Shown: one piece after another, positions 25,166-35,923 of the stretch
Numbering within the stretch: the first letter of the stretch is position 1
How the letters are laid out: every line of letters starts with the position of its first letter
NCBI GenBank assembly: GCA_036897095.1
Contig: JAYMSP010000922.1
Coordinates: 1-38,925 of the forward strand
Direction of reading: 5' to 3'
DNA from: Plantago elongata
Lineage: Eukaryota > Streptophyta > Magnoliopsida > Lamiales > Plantaginaceae
Length of the DNA stretch: 38,925 nt
Program-made: the position numbers and the translations under genes
The notes under the pieces: model-generated
The model's database searches: none
Seen by the model: the letters and a program-made list of their open reading frames with translations, nothing else
What the model was told of the DNA's origin: nothing

Positions 25166-27109
25166 GGAGAAAATTTTACTGTACACAAAAACCTTTGAAC
25201 GTTTTTTCAAGTTTCACACAATCCTTTTTTCCCACCTGACACATAAAGTTTGGTCAACGTGTGCAGTCAACCCAAGCGCTTTGATGCCGTTAGTTTGTCC
25301 GTCTAACCTTTGCAAAATTTTCTCATTCCACACACAAACCTTTATGAACCTTCAAAATAACTTGTGAGATACATGATTTTGAGGCAACTGGACCAAACTC
25401 AAATCTCTCACTACATCTCCTGAATCCTCAATTTACCATTTAGTTTGAGTGAGGAATTTGAGGGGAGAGACAAAAAACAGTGTAAATACAAGAACTTGCA
25501 TAATGAATAAATCGCCACATTTAACAATAAGTTTTTTTTTTGAAAGAGAGACTGAGCTCTCGGATTTTATATATATATGTAAATCATGGCGGTTTGAAGG
25601 AACCCGCGTACATCAAAAGTCGCAAGACAATTACATCCCACCAAAATGACCAAGTAGCTAATTAACCTAGCTGTCATAGAAACATTATATACAAAATATA
25701 CTAGATCCTTGCAATTCTTAGTCGTTGGAATATACGTGTCAAGAGTCTTGCAAGAGATCCCAAAAGTGAAATACCCTGTCACGGTGAGAAAAGCAAGCAA
25801 GGATGCTAGGAACCGTGCAACAGGTCGTGCCAGGGGTTGTGCGAATTGTCGTGCCATGAGGTGTGCCAGAAACTGTGCCAACCAACATGCCAGGGATTGT
25901 TCCGACAAACAAAGAATATGTCGATCATCATGCCAGTGATGATGCCAGGGAATGTGTCAAATAACATGCCAGCCCACATGCTAACTTTGAGCCAACAATA
26001 AAAGTGAGCATCGGTAGAGCTTCCATGGAAAGTAATAGTTAGAGCCTGCAGTTCTAAGCTGCAGTTTGAGGCTACAAAGGCTCTAAAGTTCCTGAGGCTA
26101 TCAAGTCTGTGCAGGTTTGTCCTGTAGTTAGAGTCTAGAGCCCACAGCTGCCCTGCAGATTCAGTTTGAGACTGCAGTTTGTACAGATCCTTGTCCATGC
26201 CTAAACCCTGCCCAAAATACTGGAAAACTACAGTGTAGACTGTGAAAATATCTCGACCATCCTGTAGAGATCCACCAAAGGTCCAAGTAGCAGGAGTATT
26301 AAGGCTCCTTGCCACTCTCCAGCTCAACATCAAAGTTACATCAGAGAAAGGACTAAAATAATTACACCATGAGGGCCAATCCCTCTCAATTCCAACATCA
26401 GAGTACAGAAGCATAACCACATGTCTGTTAATTTGATCAAAAAACATAAAACAACCATGCTAACCATGTGCTTAGAATATTTGAATGACCCAGACCTAAC
26501 GAACACATGTGCAGTTAACAATTTGTATAATTATCATAATTATCTAGTGTTGCAAAATTGTCTTGAAGAAGCATACCATTGCTAACCATGCATGAATGCT
26601 TCAGAGGATATTTTGTGTATCAGCTTATCAAACTGAAAGTTGACCATAAACAAAACTACCCAACATCGACTAAAACTACACTATCTCCTCAAATCCATCA
26701 CTTTATTATTATCCATACCTTCAATATTAATCATATTAAGACTCAAGATAGAATGTTCCATAAGATTTTCATATTACATACTCAATAAAAAAAAGGAACT
26801 ATCATTATTTTCTTGGGAAAAAAACAATGTGAAACTTTCATGAATATGCAAAGTGATAAAATAAAGACCAAGTATAAGATATATAAAATATATGCTTCAA
26901 CTAATGGATTAAAATAGCATAAGACAATTATATTGACAGTTTATAAATGTTTGTGTATGGAATGAGAAATTTTTGCAAAGGTTAGACAGACAAACTAATA
27001 TTGTCCAAGTATTTAGTTTGATTGCACACATTTATCAAGCTTTATGTGTTGAATGGAAAAAAAAAACTATACGCAACTTGAAAAAACGTTTAAATGTGAA
27101 ATTTTCTCT
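25166..27109. mobile_element. Mutator-like long-TIR element, copy 2 (inverted relative to copy 1)
   Basis: The ends are GGAGAAAATTTT on the left and AAATTTTCTCT on the right, with inverted repeats of about 200 bases. Its left ~380 bp match the reverse complement of copy 1's right end (for example CACATTTAACAATAAG against CACATTCAACAATAAG). Its right end matches copy 1's left end (ATCCATTAGTTGAAGCATAT is shared, inverted). It is longer than copy 1 because of an insertion at about 25529-26514. The right end lies 234 bp before the GPI-protein start codon. A target duplication is not clear (flanks TACATTTG and TGCATTTA agree in 6 of 8). Confidence 0.75.
25529..26514 (-). mobile_element. Retroposon insertion (LINE 3' end-like) inside Mutator-like copy 2
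   Basis: A run of ten T at 25532-25541 is a poly(A) tail on the minus strand. It is preceded on that strand by TATATATATAAAATCCGAGAGC, in the style of plant L1-type LINE 3' ends. TTAACAAT flanks the segment at 25521-25528 and 26515-26522. Copy 1 of the host element has the uninterrupted CAACAATAAG site. The 213-codon minus-strand frame at 25806-26447 has no recognisable RT or RNase H motif and is internally repetitive (CTGCAG, TGCCAG words), so I do not call it a gene. Confidence 0.55.
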
Positions 27110-27125
27110 GCATTTATTTATGGAG

Positions 27126-27160
27126 TTGTTCCACTCCACCAGAAGTCGGTGGAAGGAACA
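27126..27160. repeat. Short hairpin upstream of the GPI-protein gene
   Basis: GTTCCACTCCACC and GGTGGAAGGAAC form an imperfect stem around AGAAGTC. It lies just outside the Mutator-like element. Significance is unknown. Confidence 0.4.
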
Positions 27161-27343
27161 AAAAAAGGTAAAGCAGAAGTGTAATAATAATCTGAAAAAT
27201 GAAATCTTAACAACGTAAAATAGTGACAGCCCAGCAAAGTGCCGCGTGTGTTAAATACGTATTCCATTTTCTCAATATCAACTCTCCTTTTCTTCTTCTT
27301 GAGTAAGCTCTACACAAACAACACAGACAAAAGTTGAACAACA

Positions 27344-28937
27344 ATGGCATATTTCCCACAGTTTCTTCTTCTATCTCTACTCTTATTTCACTCCATTCTC
27401 TTCATCAGATGCGATGGTAACTATTAACTAACTCTACTCTGCACATTTCCCATTTTCTTGAATTATTATTCTGCTCTGATTGACTTCATTTCCTAGCTCA
27501 TTCTTGTGTTTATTTTAACATTAGTTTCACTCTATTGCTTTCTTTTTATTGCCTTGTTTTATCTATAGCTTGTTAATGTATCATGAATCGTTACATATTT
27601 GGGTCAATTTGGTAAAGATCTGTTTTTTAAGTCTCTATTTTCTTAAATATGCTTGGAAATTGGAAACTCTCTGATCTGATCATTTGTTGGGATTCTTGCT
27701 CTATTGCAACTGTTACTTTTAGGACAAATAGCATCTAATAGCCAACCACAAAATACATTACTGCTGAGATCTAATGGTTGCTCACTTGTTGCATTGAGGA
27801 AATGGATAATCTGAGTTGCTAATTTTGGGGCAGTTAATGTCTACTTATGGTTCAGAGAATGTGTACTCGAATATAAGTTCGAGTCGTATGCAGCTTTGAT
27901 CTCCATTGTAAAATGATGGGGAATCTATTGATTTACCTTTATCTGCATTGTGTATGAATTGATTTGCTTGTTAGATCTATCCTTGTTGTCAAATCTAAAT
28001 GCCGCTCGGTTGCCATGCCTAAATGTTAGATTGGATGGAGATGTTAGCATGATCTAGATATTAGGCTCTTTAGTATTAGCTTATCAGCTAGATGAGTTTA
28101 TATTACTGTTTGATCACAATAAGTTTGTTACGTGAATCCATAGATGATCAAGGGCTCTAGATCCGTGACGTGAAACAGTAATGTATACTTAGGGACAAAG
28201 AGCTTATGATCCCCAAGGAGTTGTTGAAGCCATTTAAGGAATTATATATATCAATCTTCTACATGTTATTTTGTTGTCAATTCTTGAAATGGGTATTTCA
28301 TTTTTTCACCTTGTTGTAAATGATTATCATGCAAATGTTACCAATTTGTCATAACTGGAAAAGAAAAAAAAAACTGAAACTACACAATCGACATTATCTA
28401 ACTGAACTCATAATTCGACTTTCAGATGAGGAAGACAACCTTCTCCAAGGAATTAACCAATACAGAGCATCCTTGAACCTGACTGCTCTTACCAAAAGTG
28501 ACAGAGCAGAATGCCTCGCAGATGAAGTGGCAGATCAGTTCAACAATCAACCTTGTACCAACTCTACAGGTTCCAACCAAGTACCTGGAACAGAACCTCA
28601 GTACGGTGACTTTCCAAAAATTCTTAGGAAATGCCATTTAAACGTCACCACCACCAGAGATGGTCAGATTATGCCTGCGTGTGTTCCCAACCTACAGCCA
28701 GATCTAGTTCTTTCCAACTTTACTCTGTCTCAGTATTCGAGGTATCTAAATGACACCCAGTACACAGGCATTGGGATTGGCTCGGACAATAATTGGATCG
28801 TTGTTGTTTTGACCACAAGCACACCTCAGGGAGATTATTCGCTGGGCAGCAATTCAGACAATGGAGCATCTAGCAGAAGCCATCTTACCTTTTTCCATGC
28901 AGTTTTGTTACTTGCCGGTGTTTTTGCATTACTGTAG
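27344..28937 (+). CDS. Uncharacterised GPI-anchored protein, At5g19250-like (2 exons)
   Basis: Exons 27344-27416 and 28426-28937, joined within the Asp codon at residue 25, give 194 residues. Residues 1 to about 24 are a signal peptide (MAYFPQFLLLSLLLFHSILF...). The mature part starts DDEEDNLLQGINQYRASLNL, has four Cys (in ECLAD, PCTN, KCHLN, ACVPN) and five N-glycosylation sequons (NLT, NST, NVT, NFT, NDT). The C-terminus is a hydrophobic GPI signal (LTFFHAVLLLAGVFALL) after a small-residue stretch NSDNGASS. Length and sequence match the Arabidopsis At5g19230/19240/19250 family, located at the outer plasma membrane; its biochemical role is not known to me. The 1009-bp intron has GT-AG ends. 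A Mutator-like element ends 234 bp upstream. Confidence 0.92.
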
Positions 28938-29338
28938 TCTGTAGGTTATCAAGTTGATGAATATATCCACATGATCTATTTGTTGAGTTGCAACTTTCTT
29001 GATATTTTGTTACAAGTCTGGTCTTGTGTCATAAAGAGTGACTGAATTCTCTATTTGGTTCAAGTAACAGAATACTTTACCTTTTGGCATTTAGACATAG
29101 CTGTCTTCAAATTTAGTTACAAACATTTGAAGCTTGTCAGTTTATTTTCAGTGTCCTTCCATCACCCTACTAGGCAAGCAGTTAATGCAGTTCTTGTTCT
29201 AAAGGATCATCTGCAATGCAGCATCACACTCAAATTGAAGAACAAAAGAGCTAAGCTGGAGCAGGAGGAAGATATATGCAAAGTTGCAATTTATTGTATT
29301 ACCTTTCTATTTTTAAGTTGTAACACGAGTTATACGTA
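28938..29338. other. 3' UTR of the GPI-protein gene and flank
   Basis: This presumably contains the 3' UTR. The frame at 29055-29339 has no recognisable features. Copia-type sequence begins after about 29340. Confidence 0.5.
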
Positions 29339-29664
29339 GTGCAACAGGTCTTGTACTTTTCATTTTAGATTAGTTGGATATTTAGTTAGTTAACTATATA
29401 AACTAACTCTCTTAGTCTTCCTCATTGATTCAATTCTCAATTCTCTCTATAAATCACAAAACGTAGATGATTTGATTTAACTCTTCTATGCCGGTTCTAT
29501 GAAAATATATCTTTCTTTGATTTTTCAACAAAACGTCAGTTTTATATTACTGATCTTGAAGATTATTTATGCATTCTATGATTTTGTTGGTCGATTGATC
29601 GATTTAATTGAAGTTGTTCGGTTTGTAACCATTTTCTCAGCGTATTAGCTGTTGTTCATCGTAA
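29339..29664 (+). mobile_element. Probable 5' LTR/leader remnant of the outer copia element
   Basis: The block includes a TATA-like ACTATATAAACTAAC (about 29394-29408) followed by CT-rich leader sequence, as in plant copia LTRs, and lies directly upstream of gag. No recognisable tRNA-Met primer-binding site and no matching 3' LTR were found, so its limits are guesses. Confidence 0.4.
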
Positions 29665-30960
29665 ATGACATCTTATTTTGTTCAACCTTGGAAGATTCAA
29701 TCTCATCCTTTCTATCTTCATCCATCTGATCATCTGGTATGTCTATTGTTTTCAAGCAGTTTGTTGGTGATAATTACGTTTCATGGAGTCATTCTGTACG
29801 TATGGCTTTAAGTGTGAAGAATAAGTCGAAGTTTACCAATCCATTGCTTGAAATTCCTGATTTTGTTAAAGATCCTTTGTTATATGATGCTTATGTTCGT
29901 GCTAATGATTTGGTAATGGGATGGATAATGAATTTGATTGAGAAGTCTCACAAGAAAAGTTTGCTTTACTGTAAAACTGCCTAAGAAATTTGGAATGAGA
30001 TGAAGATGCATTAGGCTCGTTCTGATGGTCATAGAGTGTTTAACTTGAGGAAATCGTTGAGTTCTATGCGTAAAGGTAACATGAGTGTTACTGAATACTA
30101 CAATCATTTCAAGGTAATTTGGGAAGAATATGTTAGCTGTAGGCTTGTTCTTAAATGTTCATGTCCTGCTATTGTGATTGAATGTAATTGTGGAGTTAAG
30201 TTGATGATGCAATTGCATGAGTTAGATGATGTTTTAGATTTCTTGGTGGGATTTGATGAGAGTTATGCTCATATCAGAAGCCAATTACTTCTCAATGCAC
30301 CTATGCCACCACTATATAAGGTGTATTCTCTGATGTTACAAGAAGAATCTCAGAGAACATTGTTTTCTACTGGCCAAGTGAATGAGGTCTTAGCTATGTC
30401 TGTGCAAGCTGGGTCTAATCAACAAGCATATTATGCTAATTCTAATGGTGGTCAGAGGAATCCTAATGCATTTAAAGAGAAGAAGAAACTCAAGTGTTCT
30501 CAGTGTGGTTATAATAATCATACAGTAGACAAATGCTTTCAGCTTATTGGGGTATCCTCCATGATGGAAAGGACCTAAAGGTATGTAAGGAAAACTATTC
30601 ATACTGCTAATGTTGCAGTCAATAACTCTGATGTACACCAGCAAGAGGCTACACCACATCGAATGTTCAATGCTGAAATGTTTATTCAATTTATGGAGTT
30701 TGATGGGAGCAATTATCCTACTCAATTACCTGGTGAAGTCCAGTCACATCACACTGATGCAGCTGCTATTTCAGCTTCCATTGATCCTACAACAGGTTCA
30801 CATTTTTATTTAAATGCTTATTCTGGTAAAAATAGGGATTTATGGATAATTGATTATGGAGCTAGTGATCATATGATATGTGATATCACTATCTTTCATA
30901 ATACTCCAACTCCAGTTTCATTAACCATAAATATACTCAGATTCGTACAGGTACAGAAAT
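29665..30960 (+). pseudogene. Ty1/copia gag and protease fragment (outer element)
   Basis: From ATG 29665 the frame reads a copia gag start (FYLHPSDH) and shifts frame before VGDNYVSWSHSVRMAL. It continues through a UBN2-type gag to a zinc knuckle CSQCGYNNHTVDKC near 30508-30550. Stops and frameshifts break it, for example near 29982, 30012 and after the knuckle. Around 30841-30876 WIIDYGASDHM is the protease active site with Tyr replacing the usual Ser of DSGA, expected to be inactive. Homology ends about 30920-30960, before integrase. Non-functional relic. Confidence 0.85.
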
Positions 30961-32156
30961 GATTAGTACACATGAACATTCAAACCTGGAGCAGAAATCA
31001 GATACACCAGGAGCTGGTGTGATTACCATAGCTGGAAACACTGTTGTTCCCAATGTTACAGCAACACTGGAGGAATCCAGCTCCTCTGAAGATGAGGACA
31101 GTACAACATATTCTGTAGTTGAGACTCAGACTCTCCAGGAACACACTCCTCAGGCACTGGATAATGCCTAAAGAGATCCACCATCAAGGATTCGGAAGGC
31201 TCACCCCACCTCCCAAGTCATTGGAGAACTTACAGGAGGAAGGCACCTTCGAAGCAAGCAAAGGATCAACTACAAGGACATGATAAGGTCAAATCTATGT
31301 ACCAACAGTGAAGGTACTTAGGTAAATTCCTCTTGCTTTGTATCCCTTGTCGAATCAAAAAATATCAAAGAGGCTTTAAAAGATAGTTTTTGGCTTGATG
31401 CTATGCAAGATGAATTACTTCAGTTTGAAACTAACCAAGTGTGGACTCTAGTTCCTAGACCAAATGGTGTGAATATAATTGGCACTAAATGAATTTTCAA
31501 GAACAAAAGTGATGAAAATGGAGTTGTTACTAGGAACAAGGCAAGGTTAGTGGCCCAAGGGTACACACAGATTAAAGGAGTAGATTTTGATGAGACATTT
31601 GCCCCCGTAGCTCGGTTAGAATCTATTAGATTATTGTAAGCTATTGCATGTGCTCTTAAAATCACACTTCAACAAGTGAATGTTAAATGATCTTTTTTGA
31701 ATGGTTACAAAGACAAAGAGGTCTATGTCGAACAACCCAAAGAGTTTGAGGATCCACACCATCTTAACCATGTGTTTAAACTGAAAAAGGCACTTTATGG
31801 GTTGAAACAAGCCCCTCGTGCATGGTATGATATGTTAACTGAGTTTCTATTTTCATTTGATTTTACTCGTGGTGAGGTTGATAGAACACTGTTCATTTTA
31901 CGCAAAGGATCTGATATTTTTATTGCCCAAATATATGTCGACGATATTGTGTTTGGGTCTACTAATTCTACCTTGGTAGATGCATTTGTTTCAGCCACGA
32001 CATGTATGTTCCAAATGAGCATAATTGGTGAGCTCAATTTCTTTTTAGGGCTTCAAATCAAGCAAGGAAAAACTTGGGCTATTTTTGTCTCAAGAGAAGT
32101 ATGTCAAAAACTTGGTAAAAAGGTTTCAACTGGACGGTTCAAAGACCAGTACTACA

Positions 32157-33131
32157 TGTAGACGCACATAATCTACAATAGAAAATTAGGGTTTTTATTT
32201 GGGGGACACCAGTGACTTGCAAGACAACACGAAAGAAAATGCTTGAACGTAAGATCCAAAGGGGACACCGGTGTGGTGCCGACCGAGAGAACTCCAATGC
32301 TCAAGCTAGTGATTTTGGAAGATGTGAAATAAACTGTAAATAAAGGAAGGGAGGATTTATCTTTATTGAGATGGTGTAACTCTTTTGACGGCTAGGAGGA
32401 GTCAGCTAGATGATCGATCGGCTAGGCGGATGATTGTTGGCGGCTAGGAGGAGTCGGCTAGATGATCGGTCGGCTAGGCGGATGGTTGACTGGACTAGGT
32501 GAGGTCGGATGGATGTTAGAGGATGCGGTGATGATGATTAGATGATGCAGTGATGGAGGTTCTGGAAGGGATGGTATTCAGAACTCAAGTATGGAGGAGA
32601 CGATTGCAGAGAGAGCTTAGTTGCTAGGGTTCTGCCAGTACGTGTAGTTGCTAGATATCAGATGTCCCTCTAGGGTTTATCTCCCCCTCCTTTTAAAGAG
32701 ATCATTGCAGCATCTCCTAACGGGTTGTTCTCCATCAATCTCTTATTTGTCGGGATCTAGTTGGAGAAGGATTATACCTCACCTCCAAGTCTTAGTAACT
32801 GACTCACAGAGTAGTGAGAGATAATGGAGCGGTTGGAGAATGGTTCCTCCACTACCTCTAAGTTCCCACCAGTAGGTCCATTCATTAACCCCTGGGCTTG
32901 TGTTGGCTATTGAGCTACATCTTAGATGAGCTGGTCCAATTAGATGGATCCTTATAATTTGGTCAGGATGTCCTCAATGAGACCTTATTGTTGGGTCGAC
33001 TTGGTTTAGCGAAACGGAAGTCCACCTAAGTATGAATATCTTATCGAGTAATTGGACCTTCTCTAGACGTGTTCAAACAGTTCGGCCAGTTTTAGTCATA
33101 GATAAGTTCAGAGCGGATTTTTACCAGTACA
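32157..33131 (+). mobile_element. Solo LTR (975 bp) inside the SIRE-like pol
   Basis: It starts TGTAGACGCACA and ends TTTTACCAGTACA, with a perfect 5-bp duplication CTACA at 32152-32156 and 33132-33136. Removing the insertion and one copy of the duplication reconnects the RT-RNase H linker frame (KTSTT to PTPTT), which independently supports the boundaries. There is no internal coding region. Family is unknown; strand is nominal. Confidence 0.88.
32389..32492. repeat. Two 52-bp tandem repeats within the solo LTR
   Basis: Units 32389-32440 and 32441-32492 both start CGGCTAGGAGGAGTC and share GGCTAGGCGGATG, with a few base differences. Each unit also contains shorter CGGCTAG sub-repeats. Confidence 0.9.
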
Positions 33132-33880
33132 CTACACCCACGCCCACTACTGTGAAACTCAGCAGACACAATGTTACTACCACTGCTGACATCACTGAGA
33201 CTGCCACTGTTGATCCAACACTGTATAGATCCATGATCGGCAGTCCCTTCTATCTCTCGACCAGTCGACCGTACATCATATTTTCAGTATGCGTGTGTGC
33301 AAGGTACGAATCTAATCCTGATACTACCCATTTAGCTGCAGTTAAACGAATTCTCAAATACATATCTGGAACTGCTAGTCTAGGATTGTGGTACACTAGG
33401 AGAACAAAACACTAATTCATTGGATTTAGTGATTCAGACTGGGCTGGGGATATTGATGATCGAAATTCCACGAGTGGTGGATGTTTTTATTTAGGAAAAC
33501 ATTTGGTCTCATGGTATAGCAAGAAGCAAACTTGTGTTTCTTTATCCACTGCCGAGTCTGAGTATGTTGCCGCGGGTAGTTGTGTCACTCAACTTATATG
33601 GTTGAAAAATATGCTATGTGATTATGGTCTTACGAGTGATACATTATTGATATTTTATGAAAACCTTAGTGACATTAATATCTCTAAAAATCCGGTTCAA
33701 CATTCATGAACAAAGCATATAGACATTAGACATCATTTCCTTAGGGATTTGGTGAATTTGCAAGAGGTCGACATTCAATATATAGAGACAAATAATCAGC
33801 TTGCTGACATATTCACAAAGCCATTGGACTCCGAGAGATTCTTTAACCTTAGAAGAGCTCTCGGTTTGTGTCTCAGTTAG

Positions 33881-35207
33881 TCTCACTATCACTACCAATG
33901 TGATCATAACATCACTAATCAGTAGTGTTATTCTTGTTTGTGATGTGGGTCATTTGTTGCATTTGTTTCCTGCTGTTTCCTTGTGTCTAGATTAGTGTTG
34001 CTGGATTGTTCAGATTTCAGTCTCTCTTTCTAATTTCTCTGTTGTTTTGAGTATTGTGGGTGTCTTGTTTGCCTGATTTTCTCTTCTCCCCTGCACTATT
34101 TATGAAGCAACTAAAAGAGCCCAATGTTGGCCAAATAAAGTGCCCAATGAAGGCCAACCAAGAAGAGTCCAATGGGGACCATGTTTTTGTTGTGACTTTG
34201 CTATGGGTAGCACTGGTAATATTGTAGCCCCTCGATTCTCTAAGACTAGATTGGATCATATATATTTTGTGCACCCAATTTCTATGCTATGAGTCGTGTG
34301 TCTGCTTTCACTCCTCATAAGCCAAAGCTTTGGACGGGATTCATGCGTATTCCAATTATTTGACATGGTTAGCCGACTCATATAACCCATGGGTTGTCTG
34401 CATAGAGGCCTCAACCAAGTTGTTTTGCTTTAATTTACGTTTTGAGGGGTTAAGATGGGATCTGGATTCCATTGCTCTCTATTTCAAATCTGGTTTGCTT
34501 ATGTGTTGCCTTGATTACTTGGACTTGCTAGTATGCACTATGTTTAGGGGGAATCTAGGACTTGCATTTAGGGGGAGTCTGTTGCCTGGTAATGTCTGTA
34601 TGTAGGATGGGAATGTGTATGAGTGTAACTGTTCGTCTTACCGTGGGTCAGGCATTCGCAGTTTGCTCAACCTCTAATATGATACCAACAGTTTTTCTAA
34701 GTTCAATCATCCATTATGAATTGGCTTCAGACGAAAGTTGGTGTTTTTCTTATCCTGGCTGATAATTGATTTCCCTGATTATCCACTCTTCCTTGGCTAA
34801 ATTCAGTTATACGACTTGTGTCTTATCCAAGGTATGATGTTTGCTGGATTTCTTTGACTATGACTAAGGACGGGTACATAATTGAGGTCGGTTTCCTTGA
34901 GGCACAACGGTATATTCTCTCCTTTCCTCACAACAAGGGGGAGAATGAGCAACTGCTAGGAGAAACACCATCCTTCCATTCACGCCTTTTGCAGTCTATC
35001 TTTGTGGTTTCTATTTTCTTTTGTGTTTATGTTTCGTTTGCTATGTTTGTCTTATCTTTAGGCATTGTACTGGTTTAGAAAATTCAAAAAAAAATAAAAA
35101 TTGAAAATTTCCAAAATTTTGTTCTTATTACATGTCTTCCGTTCTATTTCTATTTCTGTTTTGTGTGTTTCTAGGAGTGTTGTGAAGAAAGGAATTAAGG
35201 GGGAGAT
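33881..35207 (+). mobile_element. SIRE-like element 3' internal region with several polypurine tracts
   Basis: Between pol and the 3' LTR lie about 1.3 kb without recognisable protein. Short frames at 34330-34605 and 34818-35078 show no env-like features. G-rich tracts occur at 34546-34552, 34570-34577, 34935-34944 and 35197-35206; the last two are the identical AAGGGGGAGA, and the final one directly precedes the LTR as its polypurine tract. Repeated polypurine tracts are, to my knowledge, usual for SIRE/Maximus elements. Confidence 0.7.
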
Positions 35208-35923
35208 TGAAAGTGCAGGATTTTAGAGACATTGTTGAAACTGATGTTGCTACAACAATGCCTGCAAAATTCATCGGTCCGGTTTATGCACTTTAGGTTT
35301 AATTGGTTAATTACCATTCTTCACTAACACTTACCTAGTTCCACGTGTGTTTAGTCTTTGTGTCTTGCAGGAGTCTTCTTATATCAAGAGAGACACCATC
35401 AAAATCATATCTCAAGAAGAGATCAAGATCAGCTGATTCTTGGAGTGAACAAGAAGCAAAGGACTATTGGTAGTTGAGATTTTGTGGACTCTTGAAGATA
35501 AGGATAAGCAACAAAATCCATGGGGCTTGATCCAATCAGATTGAACATCTATAAATACAAGATCGAGCTCATTGTGAAGGGTACTTCGTGAAAAGCAAGA
35601 ACACCATACTCTTCACGTTTACTAGTCTTTGTAATCTTCTAGCTAGGTCTACTAGATAGATATATTTAGAATATGGTTTTTCTATTCTGACTTGTGTTTT
35701 ATGGTTCAAGGTTTTTTGAATCTTTTTGTACATCCATTACTTATTTTAGTGGATATTTACCGAGAGGCTTCGGCATGTATATATCTATATACCTGCTAAG
35801 ATTATTTGCTTGATATTCTATTTATTTTCGCTGCCATGTTTCATACTCTGTTACACGCACTGTTGCACCAACATTATTGAAAACATCATATTAGTACAAA
35901 AGTCCCGGTCCTATATTCTTTCA
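35208..35923 (+). mobile_element. 3' LTR of the SIRE-like copia element
   Basis: It begins TGAAAGTGCAGG right after the polypurine tract and ends TATATTCTTTCA, so TGAAAG and CTTTCA form perfect 6-bp terminal inverted repeats (716 bp). A TATA box TATAAATA lies at 35550-35557. Immediately after it the outer copia frame resumes (DTNLDYSSLRSFECLAYAS), which supports the right boundary. No partner 5' LTR exists in the window. Confidence 0.8.

Larger units (their letters stand above)
30960..33880 (+). pseudogene. SIRE/Maximus-like copia RT and RNase H, interrupted
   Basis: From about 31180 (PSRIRKAHP) the sequence encodes the linker and RT of a SIRE-type copia: [55 protein letters not shown] and YVDDIVFGST, then FLGLQIKQ. 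In-frame stops at about 31318, 31490, 31637 and 31687 and a frameshift near 32090 show decay. It is split at 32156 by a solo LTR and resumes at 33132. RNase H follows (LYRSMIGSPFYL, SDSDWAG, CVSLSTAESEYVAAGS, ADIFTKPL), with breaks near 33412 and 33709, ending at the stop 33878-33880. Its gag, protease, integrase and 5' LTR are missing. Confidence 0.88.

Noticed and set aside
25806..26447. 213-codon minus-strand frame, considered as a captured host gene or an LINE protein
   Set aside because: No motif of RT, endonuclease, RNase H or a known plant protein could be seen, and it contains internal CTGCAG/TGCCAG repeats. It is described only as part of the retroposon insertion.
28320..28425. An upstream ATG in frame with GPI-protein exon 2, giving a 205-codon frame starting in the intron
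   Set aside because: It would lack the signal peptide. The acceptor at 28425 and exon 1 at 27344-27416 give a proper secreted protein, so the extra residues are intron sequence.
34330..35078. Possible env-like ORF between SIRE-like pol and the 3' LTR
   Set aside because: Only short frames of 66-91 codons occur, without signal peptide, coiled coil or other env-like order.
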